Positions 56,477 through 64,000 of a stretch of 64,000 nucleotides of DNA are shown here, in pieces. Below the pieces are notes generated by a model that was not told the origin of the DNA, did not search any database, and saw only the letters and a list, made by a program, of their open reading frames with translations. Positions within the stretch are counted from its first letter, which is position 1, and each line of letters opens with the position of its first letter. The position numbers were made by a program, and so were the translations under genes. The stretch lies in contig NZ_BDAP01000002.1 in the NCBI RefSeq assembly GCF_001598915.1, positions 434,001 to 498,000 on the forward strand, given 5' to 3'. The DNA comes from Williamsia muralis NBRC 105860 (lineage in GTDB: Bacteria; Actinomycetota; Actinomycetes; Mycobacteriales; Mycobacteriaceae).

Positions 56477-57688
56477 TCAGGCTGCGTGGGTGAGGGTTCG
56501 GCGGTTGTAGGCCGGTAGTGGTTGTCGGGTGGGGTCGATGTCGGCGGGTGGGATGAGCCAGGGATGTCCGTCGGTGCCCATGACGATGTCCCAGTCGGTG
56601 TGGTGCACGGCCCGATGGCACGTCCGGCACAGCAGGCACCCATTGCGCAGGGTGGTGGGTCCGCCGTCGGCCCAGTGCACGATGTGGTGGCAGTCTGACC
56701 AGGTCGCTGGTGCCCCGCATTTGATGCAGCAGGTATCGCGAAGCAGGATCGCTTTGCGCACTGGCCCGGTGAACAAACGCTTTGGTGGGCTCAAATCGAT
56801 CGGCACCTGCTGCCCGTCCAGGGTGATCGAGGTGATCACCGCATCACACGCGGCTGCTGCCGCGGTGGCTTCGGTGACCGGACCCATCCACCGCAACACC
56901 GCCCGGTCGGGATGATCCGCCGGAACGGTCACGGCCACTTCCGTTCTCGGCGCCGACACCACACCCTGCTCACCACCACAATCGAGGAGTTGGTGCAGGG
57001 CGTCAGCTCGCCGTTGCGACGGCGTGCGAGTATCTGCGCTGCCATCGGGTTCAGGTCGGGGTCTGGACCATACGTCGAGCGCGGACATCATCCTTTCCCC
57101 GGTCACCGCATCCACATCAAACCTGCCCGACAATCGGCCATCGCTGGTGATGACGTAGTCCAGAGTGTTCAACGAAACGTCTTCGGCGGCCGGCACCCCA
57201 CCAGACACCTCGGCGACCTCGTTACCTATCGCCCGGGCGATCCGGCCGATCTCGGCGGGTGGTGCACCAGAGATCGAATGAGCCAGGAGTGTTCCCTCGA
57301 TCTCACACCGGAAGTCGCCGCTCATCACACCCACGAAGCGGCCGCGCACATGACTGATACCCCGAACTATTGCATCGACGTGCTCGGCCGAGAGAAACCC
57401 GTCCCGAAAGTATCCGGCTGTACGCTCCAACCCCGCCAACCCGGTGCCGATGCGTAGCCATCGTGCCGCCACTGCTGGGGCGGCACCGTTGGCCTGCACC
57501 ACCTTCGACGTTGTCGAACCCAGACGCTTGGCCACGCCGAGGCGGTCGATGATCGCCGCACCGGCCGCCAACCGCGCATCGACAGCATTACGCAGGGTGA
57601 TCAGGTCTTTCACCACCGCCACCACCCCGGCCGGATCATCCGGAAACTCCACCCCGATGACTTCATCAACCAGATCAACAACAGCCAT
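56477..57688 (-). CDS. 13E12/DUF222 family HNH endonuclease-like protein
   Basis: A 403-residue protein with an N-terminal DUF222 region (about 1-300) and a C-terminal HNH motif (CIKCGAPATWSDCHHI, then CRTCHRAVHH). This family is repeated many times in mycobacteria, Gordonia and Rhodococcus. The ATG at 57688 follows GGAGGGGG. Function is unknown; it may be selfish DNA. The 57689-58000 gap carries no convincing gene. Confidence 0.85.
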   Translation of the reverse strand: MAVVDLVDEVIGVEFPDDPAGVVAVVKDLITLRNAVDARLAAGAAIIDRLGVAKRLGSTTSKVVQANGAAPAVAARWLRIGTGLAGLERTAGYFRDGFLSAEHVDAIVRGISHVRGRFVGVMSGDFRCEIEGTLLAHSISGAPPAEIGRIARAIGNEVAEVSGGVPAAEDVSLNTLDYVITSDGRLSGRFDVDAVTGERMMSALDVWSRPRPEPDGSADTRTPSQRRADALHQLLDCGGEQGVVSAPRTEVAVTVPADHPDRAVLRWMGPVTEATAAAAACDAVITSITLDGQQVPIDLSPPKRLFTGPVRKAILLRDTCCIKCGAPATWSDCHHIVHWADGGPTTLRNGCLLCRTCHRAVHHTDWDIVMGTDGHPWLIPPADIDPTRQPLPAYNRRTLTHAA

Positions 57689-58000
57689 CACCACACCCCC
57701 TCCAAGACAACAACATTGAGATAACAACATTGGGACAGCCGATCACAATGGTGGCGTAGTCACACGTATCTCAGAGTCAGGTCTAGCGGACGATCAGCGT
57801 GCAATCAGTCTACGCGGTTCGAACACACATTCGATAGTCATCCGTTTGGATGAAGCCGGCCGGGAACCCGCGCACAGGCGAGAACGTCAAAATCGGGAAG
57901 ACGATGAGCATCTACGAAAACTGAAGCAGGAGAGCCTTTATGAACAGACTGAGGAGCCAAAGCGCTGTACATCCACCTGGCAATCGGCGGGTCGCGTGTG

Positions 58001-59539
58001 TCAACCCGCGATGGGCGCAGAGGCCTCGGGGTAGTCCACCCGATGATGGCAACCCCGCGACTCTTTTCGGGCCAAAGCGCCGGCGACCACCAATCGTGCT
58101 GTGGCGGTCAGGGCAGCATCTTCGTGGTCGGCACCATCCAGCAGTGGCCGACGCGGCACCGCGTCGAGGTGGTCGGCGAGAGCCATCAGCCCTGAATGGT
58201 CGCGAGATAGAGCCGCGCTCGCGGACATTCGGTCCTGGAGGTCTCGACGTGGGGCGACAGGTGCGTCGAGCTCGGTCGCGACGTCCGGTCGCGAAGCGTC
58301 TGGGTGTCCGGCTCGGCCGGCGGCTGCCCGCGCGACCCGCAGTCCCATCACCAGTCCTTCGAGCAAACTGTTGGACGCCAATCGATTTGCACCATGCAGG
58401 CCTGTCCGGGCGACTTCACCTGCGGCAAACAACCCAGGAACGGTGGTGGCACCCTCGGTATCGGTGACAACACCTCCACAGAGATAGTGAGCGCCCGGCA
58501 CCACCGGGATGAGGTCGGTGGTGGGGTCGATGCCGATTGCTGCGACACCGGCGGTGACCGTGGGGAAGCGGCGGCCGAAGTCCGCGATGTGACGGGCGTC
58601 GAGGTAGACGCAGCGGTGGCCGGTGCGCGCCATGGCGGCACCGACGGCATTGGCGACCACGTCGCGCGGAGCGAGATCGCCGAGGGGGTGTACGCCTTCG
58701 GTGACCGAATTGCCTTCGCTGTCAACGAGTTTTGCGCCCTCGCCGCGTAGGGCCTCGGTGATGAGTGTGCGCCTGCCGCGCTGGCCGGGGCGGTACAGCA
58801 TCGTGGGATGGAATTGGATGAACTCCATGTCCGAGACCGCCGCACCAGCCCTGTGCGCCAGGGCGATGCCGTCACCCGTCGAACCGAGTGGGTTGGTGGT
58901 GGCCGCATAGAGGTGCCCGACCCCGCCGGTCGCGAGAATCACTGTGGGCGCCAAAATGTCTCGGAAGGAGCCACCGGAGCGTCCGACGCGCACCCCGACC
59001 GCTGTGCCGTGCTGGTCCTGCAGGATCTGCTGGGCATACGATTCGTCGAGCACGGTGATGGTGGGTTGGGCGAGTGCGCGCACCGCCAGGGACCGTTGCA
59101 CCTGCGCTCCGGTGGCGTCGCCGCCGGCGTGAATGATCCGACGAACGCTGTGTCCACCTTCTCGTGTCCGCAGGAAGCGCCCGTCGTCCCCGATGTCGAA
59201 GTGCGCGCCCCAGCTGACCAAGGCCGAGACCGCGGCGTGGCCCTCCGAGAGGATGGACTCTGTGGCTACAGGGTCGGTGAGACCGGCACCCGCGACCACG
59301 GTGTCGCGGGTGTGCAGTGCGACCGAGTCCTCCGCGTTGCTGGGCTCCACCACGGCGATGCCACCCTGCGCGAAGTAGGTGGCGGTGTTGGGTGCCGGAT
59401 CGTCGGGACGCCAGCCGCTGCCCTTGTTGAGAACGATCACCGCGAGCCCGGTTTCGGCGGCTCGAACGGCCGCGGTGAGGCCTGCGACACCCGCACCGAC
59501 CACCACGAGATCAGCACGCAGCGCAGCGTCGGCAACCAT
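58001..59539 (-). CDS. nadB: L-aspartate oxidase (NadB-like)
   Basis: A 512-residue flavoprotein with the FAD motif VVVGAGVAGLTAA, TYFAQGGIAV, a CYLDARHI segment and GLHGANRLASNSLLEGL near the end, typical of NadB. It oxidises L-aspartate to iminoaspartate for NAD biosynthesis. nadA and nadC are not adjacent, so it may be a separate paralogue. The following HxlR gene lies 18 bp away but is transcribed in the same direction upstream. Confidence 0.85.
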   Translation of the reverse strand: MVADAALRADLVVVGAGVAGLTAAVRAAETGLAVIVLNKGSGWRPDDPAPNTATYFAQGGIAVVEPSNAEDSVALHTRDTVVAGAGLTDPVATESILSEGHAAVSALVSWGAHFDIGDDGRFLRTREGGHSVRRIIHAGGDATGAQVQRSLAVRALAQPTITVLDESYAQQILQDQHGTAVGVRVGRSGGSFRDILAPTVILATGGVGHLYAATTNPLGSTGDGIALAHRAGAAVSDMEFIQFHPTMLYRPGQRGRRTLITEALRGEGAKLVDSEGNSVTEGVHPLGDLAPRDVVANAVGAAMARTGHRCVYLDARHIADFGRRFPTVTAGVAAIGIDPTTDLIPVVPGAHYLCGGVVTDTEGATTVPGLFAAGEVARTGLHGANRLASNSLLEGLVMGLRVARAAAGRAGHPDASRPDVATELDAPVAPRRDLQDRMSASAALSRDHSGLMALADHLDAVPRRPLLDGADHEDAALTATARLVVAGALARKESRGCHHRVDYPEASAPIAG

Positions 59540-59557
59540 GGCTGAGGAGTCTATCCG

Positions 59558-60034
59558 TCAGCGTTTGACCAGCGATATCCGCAAGTCGTCGAGGGGGACC
59601 TCGGTGCCGTCAGGCGTGGTCAGTCCCACGTGCACGGGCTCACCCGTCACGTTGGATTGCAGCTGCAGCGGCTTGCCCTTGGGCTGGAAATACTTGTCTC
59701 CCCACTGCATGAGTCCGAACAGCACGGGAACCAGGTCGGTGCCCATCTCGGTGAGCCGGTACTCGTAACGCGTGCGTTGACCAGGTTCCTGATACGGCGA
59801 CTTCTCCAGTAGGCCTGCTTCGACAAGTGCTTTGAGTCGCGCGGATGCGACTGCGTCGCTGACTCCGACCCGCCGCGCGAATCCGTCGAAACGAGTCGTG
59901 CCGTACATGGCCTCGCGCATGATCAGCAATGCAGTCCTGGTCCCGACCACCTCGAGGGCACGGACTATCGAGCACCGGTCGCCCGGCGTCCACCGATCGA
60001 GGTCGGCCAACTTCTCGTCGAGAACTGCAACCAT
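59558..60034 (-). CDS. HxlR-family regulator
   Basis: A 158-residue HxlR winged-helix protein (MREAMYGTTRFDGFARRVGVSDA near 39-61 spans recognition). These regulators respond to reactive compounds. It lies upstream of nadB on the same strand; a CTGAC-3-GTCAG repeat at 60054-60066 may be its operator. Confidence 0.82.
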   Translation of the reverse strand: MVAVLDEKLADLDRWTPGDRCSIVRALEVVGTRTALLIMREAMYGTTRFDGFARRVGVSDAVASARLKALVEAGLLEKSPYQEPGQRTRYEYRLTEMGTDLVPVLFGLMQWGDKYFQPKGKPLQLQSNVTGEPVHVGLTTPDGTEVPLDDLRISLVKR

Positions 60035-60090
60035 GGCAGCAACTATACGCGGCCTGACTTCGTCAGACAGCAGTCAGAAGGAAGCCTCGG

Positions 60091-60450
60091 TTACTCCAGG
60101 ACAAGGCAGAACGGGTGACCCACCGGGTCGAGGTACACCCGGAAACCGGGATGTTCCTGACCCTCGACCTTGCGCGCTCCGAGGTCGAGTATCTGTGGTT
60201 CGGCCGACTCGAAGTCGTCGACCTGGATGTCGAGATGGAACTGCTGACTGCCGTTGGGGTCGGGAAACTTCGGGGGGACATAGCTGGTTGATGGTTGAAA
60301 TGTCAGTTTCGCTTTACCCAAACCACAATCCAGCGTGACCCATTCGGGATCGCTTGTATCCAGCTCGCCACCGAGAACTTGCTGGTAGAACTGCGCAAGC
60401 CCGACCGGATCCGGTCCGTCGAGGGCAATGGCATTAACGAAACCGATCAT
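60091..60450 (-). CDS. VOC superfamily (glyoxalase-like) protein
   Basis: A 119-residue protein with the betaalphabetabetabeta pattern of a VOC domain (MIGFVNAIALDGPDP start, FHLDIQVDD, late CLVLE). ATG at 60450 has GGGAG 5 nt before it. Ligands are not clear. Substrate unknown. Confidence 0.75.
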   Translation of the reverse strand: MIGFVNAIALDGPDPVGLAQFYQQVLGGELDTSDPEWVTLDCGLGKAKLTFQPSTSYVPPKFPDPNGSQQFHLDIQVDDFESAEPQILDLGARKVEGQEHPGFRVYLDPVGHPFCLVLE

Positions 60451-60511
60451 CAAAACTCCCAACTCGTGTGTCGGACTCGCCACCGCATCGCGATGAGGCC
60501 AAGATGTAGCG

Positions 60512-61171
60512 GTGGCGACCGAATTCGACCTGTGCTGGTCCACGGTAATCGCTGCCTCCGACACGTATGAAGCGTTTGCGCACGCGCCGGAGAACGGCTG
60601 GGTTCAACGATGCCGCCTGGGGCTCGGTCACGACGGGACGCACGGCAGTGACGGGGGAGGCGAGCCGCCCGATGCGCGGCGGACCTGGGTGCTGTGGCTC
60701 GACGGCCAGCCCGGCCAGCGTCTGGCGGAGCTCGAGAGCTGTGTGGCATCCGACGGAGTTCACGGAGGCAGTTGCGTTCTGTTCGCCGACCACGGTGGAC
60801 CCCACCGATTCGCCCCACCCTCGAAGATGCGTGGCTTCGGGGCACCGTACCGGCCGGAGCCGCAAATCAGCCGGAACGGTTCCCGCAACGGCACCCTCGT
60901 CACCGTCAGTGATGTCGCGTCTCGCGAAATGGCAGCAGAGGCCCCACCTCGTCGACACCGCGAACCTGACCCGGAGCAGGTGGAGACGGCGGACTCGCCC
61001 CGGGACCCCGCGTCGGGCGGAGTGAGTCCGGCCGGTGATCAACCGGAGTCGGACCGGGAAGCCGGCCACTCGCGTACGCCCACGGTCGACGAAGCGCTAC
61101 TCGTGGTCGCGGATGCCCTGACCGATCTGGCGCGCGCGTTGCGTCATCGCCCTGCCGAACCCCAACGGTGA
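60512..61171 (+). CDS. Hypothetical protein, low-complexity C-terminus
   Basis: A 219-residue protein from a GTG at 60512. The first 110 residues have Cys, Trp and His (ENGWVQRC, GHDGTHGSDG), and the remainder is rich in Pro, Arg and Glu, then an amphipathic helix. I do not recognise a family. It converges on the TetR gene. No Shine-Dalgarno is apparent. Confidence 0.5.
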   Translation: MATEFDLCWSTVIAASDTYEAFAHAPENGWVQRCRLGLGHDGTHGSDGGGEPPDARRTWVLWLDGQPGQRLAELESCVASDGVHGGSCVLFADHGGPHRFAPPSKMRGFGAPYRPEPQISRNGSRNGTLVTVSDVASREMAAEAPPRRHREPDPEQVETADSPRDPASGGVSPAGDQPESDREAGHSRTPTVDEALLVVADALTDLARALRHRPAEPQR

Positions 61172-61183
61172 AACTCGGGACAG

Positions 61184-61858
61184 TTACTCACCGGGCCGGG
61201 CATCGAGCCTCGACCGCGCCATATCCGACGCGCTTTCGCCGAGCGACAACCAGATTGCGGCGATGTCGTCGATCAACTGATCGCGCTCGACCGGAAGGTC
61301 GCCGTTGACCCACGACAAGATCGTCTGTGCGGTACCGCCGATGACAAACGCCGGGGCCGTGAAGGCCAAAGAGTCCTGTTCCAGTTCGACGTCGTGGATA
61401 CGCCGTGCATGGTCCACGAGGATGGCCGTCAAACCACCGATGGCAGCCCGTCGCGTGTCCTCCTGACCTGCGGAAGTCGGTACGCCGCCGAGTAGGACAA
61501 GCGCCTTGCGCCGATCGGTGCCCAGGACGTCGACCAATGCGCTCACAGTGTTCTTGGCCTGCACCTCCAGAGGCGAGTCGAGTGTCGCGAGATACGCCGC
61601 AACGGCCGCACCACCGACGTCGGCGGCGACGCTGTCGATGACAGCGTCGGCGAGCCGGTCGAGGTCGTCGAAACTCTCGTAGAAGTACCGCTTGTTCAGT
61701 CGGGCCTGAACACACAGGCTGGCGACGGTGGCAGACCGCCAGCGATTCTCGGCCATCTCTGTCAGAGCCGCGTCGATGAGACCGGACCGGCGCTTCTCGA
61801 CACGTGCAGATGCGGAAGCGCCCCCGTAGTTCCGCGTGCTGCCGCTAGTCACGCCCAC
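61184..61858 (-). CDS. TetR-family regulator of the adjacent divergent operon
   Basis: A 224-residue TetR protein. Its HTH spans about 43-62 (VASLCVQARLNKRYFYESF). The GTG at 61858 is used as start; a second GTG at 61852 is possible. It faces a divergent operon across a nested palindrome (61906-61950), so it probably represses the P450 operon. Genes for TetR, SDR and CYP136 also occur together in M. tuberculosis (Rv3057c-Rv3059). Confidence 0.85.
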   Translation of the reverse strand: MGVTSGSTRNYGGASASARVEKRRSGLIDAALTEMAENRWRSATVASLCVQARLNKRYFYESFDDLDRLADAVIDSVAADVGGAAVAAYLATLDSPLEVQAKNTVSALVDVLGTDRRKALVLLGGVPTSAGQEDTRRAAIGGLTAILVDHARRIHDVELEQDSLAFTAPAFVIGGTAQTILSWVNGDLPVERDQLIDDIAAIWLSLGESASDMARSRLDARPGE

Positions 61859-61905
61859 AGTTTTGCATCTTCGTCCGCCAAAGGTCTTGATTGCCCACGT
61901 CTATC

Positions 61906-61950
61906 TGGTACCGTCCCGTTCCAGATACGAACTGGAACAGAGTTGTACCA
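61906..61950. promoter_or_regulatory. Nested symmetric operator for the TetR/P450 operon
   Basis: Inner arms GTTCCAG (61918-61924) and CTGGAAC (61932-61938), outer arms TGGTAC (61906-61911) and GTACCA (61945-61950). All share the centre 61928. It fits two TetR dimers or a dyad with outer half-sites. Confidence 0.72.
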
Positions 61951-61974
61951 AAATTTGGAGGCCCACGTAAGTCG

Positions 61975-62655
61975 GTGCAAGAGCAAGAGGTCGTCTCGTC
62001 GACGAGGGATGGGGAGTCGGTTTCTGCCGTTCGTTCCATGGCCTCGGAACTGCGGGAGTTGGCAGTCGCACGTCCGACTGTCGCCCGGGGAGCGGCGTGG
62101 CAATACATCAAAGAACTCGGTGCCCGAAACGACCGAGAAGCGTTGGCGGAGTTGTTCGGTGAAGGCACGGCCCCCGACGGACCGGACGGCAAGATGGAGG
62201 GACTGATCGTCGGCAAGCTGTTCGGGATAGCCGAGGCCCACCTTGCCAATCCTTTGATGCGCGTCAACCCGACATGGCGGGGAAAGACCTTCGACCTGGG
62301 CGCCGGAACGGGATTCAACAGATTGGCACCTATCGCTCGGCTGGCCATGCCGGTTGTCGCATTCGGGTACCGCGGGCTCCGGCGGGGACGCGGCGAGGTG
62401 GAGGGTTTCGACTTCGACCATGCGATCGACAAAGGCCTGATCGAGCCACGAGTCATGGTGCGCGCGCTCGATTACGGTGTGCCGCAATACAAGAATCCCA
62501 GCGTCCGCACGTTCCCCATCAAGAGGACGCGCGATGAGATCGTCGAGCTGGTCCCGGGGGTGTATCTGGGGCGCGCACTGCTCACCATGCCCGGCGGGGA
62601 GGTTCGACTCATCGCCTACTTCGCGCTTCGTGAGCCGATCGGAAGCCCCCTGTGA
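61975..62655 (+). CDS. Conserved protein of unknown function, first gene of P450 operon
   Basis: About 226 residues from the GTG at 61975, 13 nt after GGAGG; an ATG at 62038 is the alternative. The ATG at 61891 is rejected because the frame would cross the operator. Mid-protein GKTFDLGAGTGFNRLAPIAR and the C-terminal VPGVYLGRALL segment do not point to a known domain. Its stop overlaps the SDR start (GTGA). Confidence 0.65.
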   Translation: MQEQEVVSSTRDGESVSAVRSMASELRELAVARPTVARGAAWQYIKELGARNDREALAELFGEGTAPDGPDGKMEGLIVGKLFGIAEAHLANPLMRVNPTWRGKTFDLGAGTGFNRLAPIARLAMPVVAFGYRGLRRGRGEVEGFDFDHAIDKGLIEPRVMVRALDYGVPQYKNPSVRTFPIKRTRDEIVELVPGVYLGRALLTMPGGEVRLIAYFALREPIGSPL

Positions 62656-63461
62656 TCGACCTCGATGGTGCCCGCGTCTGTGTCACGGGCGGTGCTCGCG
62701 GGATCGGCCGAGCCACTGCAGCCGCCTTGGCCCAGAGGGGTGCCATCGTGACGATCGGCGACATCGATCTCGATGCCGCTTCGGCGACGGCGGACGAGCT
62801 GGGAGTCAGGGCGGAAGCTCTCGATGTCACGGATGAGAAGAGCTTTCGGGAGTTCTTGCTGGCCGCCGCGGACGGCCACGACATCGACATGCTCGTGAAC
62901 AACGCCGGAATCCAGCTGATGGGTCGCTTCGTCGATTCCGAACTCCAGGCGCTGCACCGCGAACTGGCCATCAATCTCGGCGCAGTGGTGACGGGGACCC
63001 ATCTGGTGCTGCCGCACATGATCGTCCGCGGCCGGGGTCACATCGTGAACGTCTCATCGATGGCAGGCAAGGTCTCGACACCAGGCATGGCAACCTACTG
63101 CGCTTCCAAGTTCGGAGTGGTCGCACTCTCGCGTGCCATCCGCGCCGAGATCGTCGGCACCGGGGTGAGCGTGACGACAGTGATGCCCGCTGCCACCCGG
63201 ACCGACTTGACCTCGGGGGTGACTTTGCGCCTGCAACCGACACTGGAGGCCGACGACGTCGCGGCGGCGATTGTCGCCAGCGCCGGTCACGGTAGATCAG
63301 AGGTCACGGTCCCCCGTTGGCTGGCGCCGATGGGCGTGGTCGAACAGGGTGTGCCGGAACGGCTTCTGCTGCAGGCCAAGCGACTCGTGGGTGGCAAGGA
63401 ACCGGGTGCGTTCGATCCGGGGGGTCGCCGGGCATACCTCGACAGGACCCAGATCCGATGA
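62652..63461 (+). CDS. Short-chain dehydrogenase/reductase in P450 operon
   Basis: A 269-residue SDR with TGGARGIGRA, NNAG, a Ser in VNVSSMAG and YCASK, plus a C-terminal extension. GTG at 62652 overlaps the preceding stop; its own stop overlaps the P450 start (ATGA). The arrangement suggests that it works on the same lipid as the P450. Confidence 0.82.
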   Translation: MIDLDGARVCVTGGARGIGRATAAALAQRGAIVTIGDIDLDAASATADELGVRAEALDVTDEKSFREFLLAAADGHDIDMLVNNAGIQLMGRFVDSELQALHRELAINLGAVVTGTHLVLPHMIVRGRGHIVNVSSMAGKVSTPGMATYCASKFGVVALSRAIRAEIVGTGVSVTTVMPAATRTDLTSGVTLRLQPTLEADDVAAAIVASAGHGRSEVTVPRWLAPMGVVEQGVPERLLLQAKRLVGGKEPGAFDPGGRRAYLDRTQIR

Positions 63462-64000
63462 GGCCGACGCGGGCAGGGGTCACCGACACTCTGCAGCGGG
63501 GTTCGGCCCGCCTGGCCTCGCTGTACCCGTCTTCGGCGGAACCGCTCGCCGCACCCCCCGGAGGCAGTGGACTAGAACCCGTCATGGGCAGCTACGGCAT
63601 TCCCGGTCTGGGGCACGTCCTGGAGAGCATCGCCCATCCTCTCGACTTCGGGCGTGAGCGATACCGCCGGTTCGGGCCGGTGTCGTGGACCGGCGCCGTC
63701 GGCTTCCGGGTTGTCACCGTGACGGGTCCGGAAGCGCTGCAGGAGGTCTGGCTCGACAAGAACAAGGTGTTCTCGAGCGAGAGGGGTTGGCACCCCGTGA
63801 TCGGTCCCTTTTTCCATCGGGGCCTCATGCTGCTCGATTTCGACGAGCACATGTTCCATCGACGGATCATGCAGCAGGCGTTCACGCGTCCCCGGCTAGA
63901 CGGCTACCTGGCGTTGTCGCGGCCGCTCGTGTCCGGGATCCTCGCCACATGGACCCCTGGCGAGCAAGTCCCTGTGTTCGACCACACCAAGGACTTGCTG
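63458..64000 (+). CDS. Cytochrome P450 N-terminal part, CYP136-like, runs off window
   Basis: The frame from the ATG at 63458 stays open to the right edge (181 residues visible). It has PGLGHVLES near the N-terminus, VFSSERGW, and FDEHMFHRRIMQQAF (the C-helix with HxxxRR-type residues that contact the haem propionates). The heme-Cys loop lies outside. The TetR-SDR-P450 order resembles the CYP136 locus of M. tuberculosis, so a sterol- or lipid-modifying P450 is possible. Confidence 0.75.
   Translation, partial: MRPTRAGVTDTLQRGSARLASLYPSSAEPLAAPPGGSGLEPVMGSYGIPGLGHVLESIAHPLDFGRERYRRFGPVSWTGAVGFRVVTVTGPEALQEVWLDKNKVFSSERGWHPVIGPFFHRGLMLLDFDEHMFHRRIMQQAFTRPRLDGYLALSRPLVSGILATWTPGEQVPVFDHTKDLL

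Noticed and set aside
57846-58034. 62-residue ORF in the gap before nadB
   Set aside because: Polar, no motif, and it overlaps the end of nadB; no sign of translation.
60054-60066. CTGAC-TTC-GTCAG repeat as a firm HxlR operator
   Set aside because: A 13-bp repeat with 5-bp arms is expected by chance fairly often; mentioned only as a possibility in the HxlR entry.

Overview
The window is high-GC chromosomal DNA from a mycolic-acid actinobacterium of the Gordonia/Rhodococcus/Williamsia type. The main reasons are an antigen-85-type mycolyltransferase (1229-2188), a 13E12/DUF222 HNH gene, a KstR-like TetR regulator, a short-chain dehydrogenase with the look of the mycofactocin-coupled group, and many 1-4 bp stop/start overlaps. 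The species cannot be fixed from this sequence alone. No rRNA, tRNA, CRISPR array, insertion sequence or phage gene was seen.

About 40 kb (roughly 4.3-44.3 kb) is a steroid-catabolism island. It carries a nearly complete set for ring A/B opening: KshA and KshB (9alpha-hydroxylase), two KstD-type dehydrogenases, HsaA plus a second HsaA-like protein, HsaB, HsaC, HsaD and the HsaE-HsaG-HsaF meta-cleavage tail. It also carries two side-chain modules. The first fits a five-carbon acid side chain: acyl-CoA ligase 28427-30088, fused double acyl-CoA dehydrogenase of the CasC/FadE34 type 23745-25934, MaoC hydratase 25969-26838, Hsd4A-like dehydrogenase 5579-6514 and thiolase 22529-23692. The second fits a three-carbon side chain and mirrors the mycobacterial igr operon: CasI/FadD17-like ligase, two acyl-CoA dehydrogenases, ChsH2 (MaoC-DUF35), ChsH1 and an Ltp2-like aldolase. 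CYP125 is absent and an Old-Yellow-Enzyme-family protein heads the operon. Together with a BaiE-like SnoaL protein and several short-chain dehydrogenases, this points to a bile-acid (cholate-like) pathway rather than a cholesterol pathway. That substrate assignment is an inference. Genes for rings C/D are not in the window.

Two sets of repeated, partly palindromic promoter elements run through the island. One has the core CTAGAATACATTCTAG, resembles the published KstR box with AAC/GTT changed to AAT/ATT, and lies beside a KstR-like TetR gene. The other has the consensus GGTCTCACTCACCGRGACTG. It occurs about eleven times in front of most operons, including the IclR gene, and I know of no published regulator for it. 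hsaF contains an internal block of about 370 bp with different codon usage, suggesting a recombination patch.

The right part (44.6-64 kb) is more ordinary: DinB-like protein, thioesterase, MFS exporter, HEAT-repeat DNA-alkylation-repair-like protein, propionyl-CoA synthetase, a Mn/Fe-type ABC transporter with an 18-bp palindrome at its promoter, a hydrolase/DoxX pair, LysR with a divergent TDT transporter, 13E12/HNH, a solitary nadB, HxlR, a VOC protein, and a TetR-controlled block (unknown protein, SDR, CYP136-like P450) that runs off the right edge. Many convergent gene pairs are separated by long, nearly perfect hairpin terminators.
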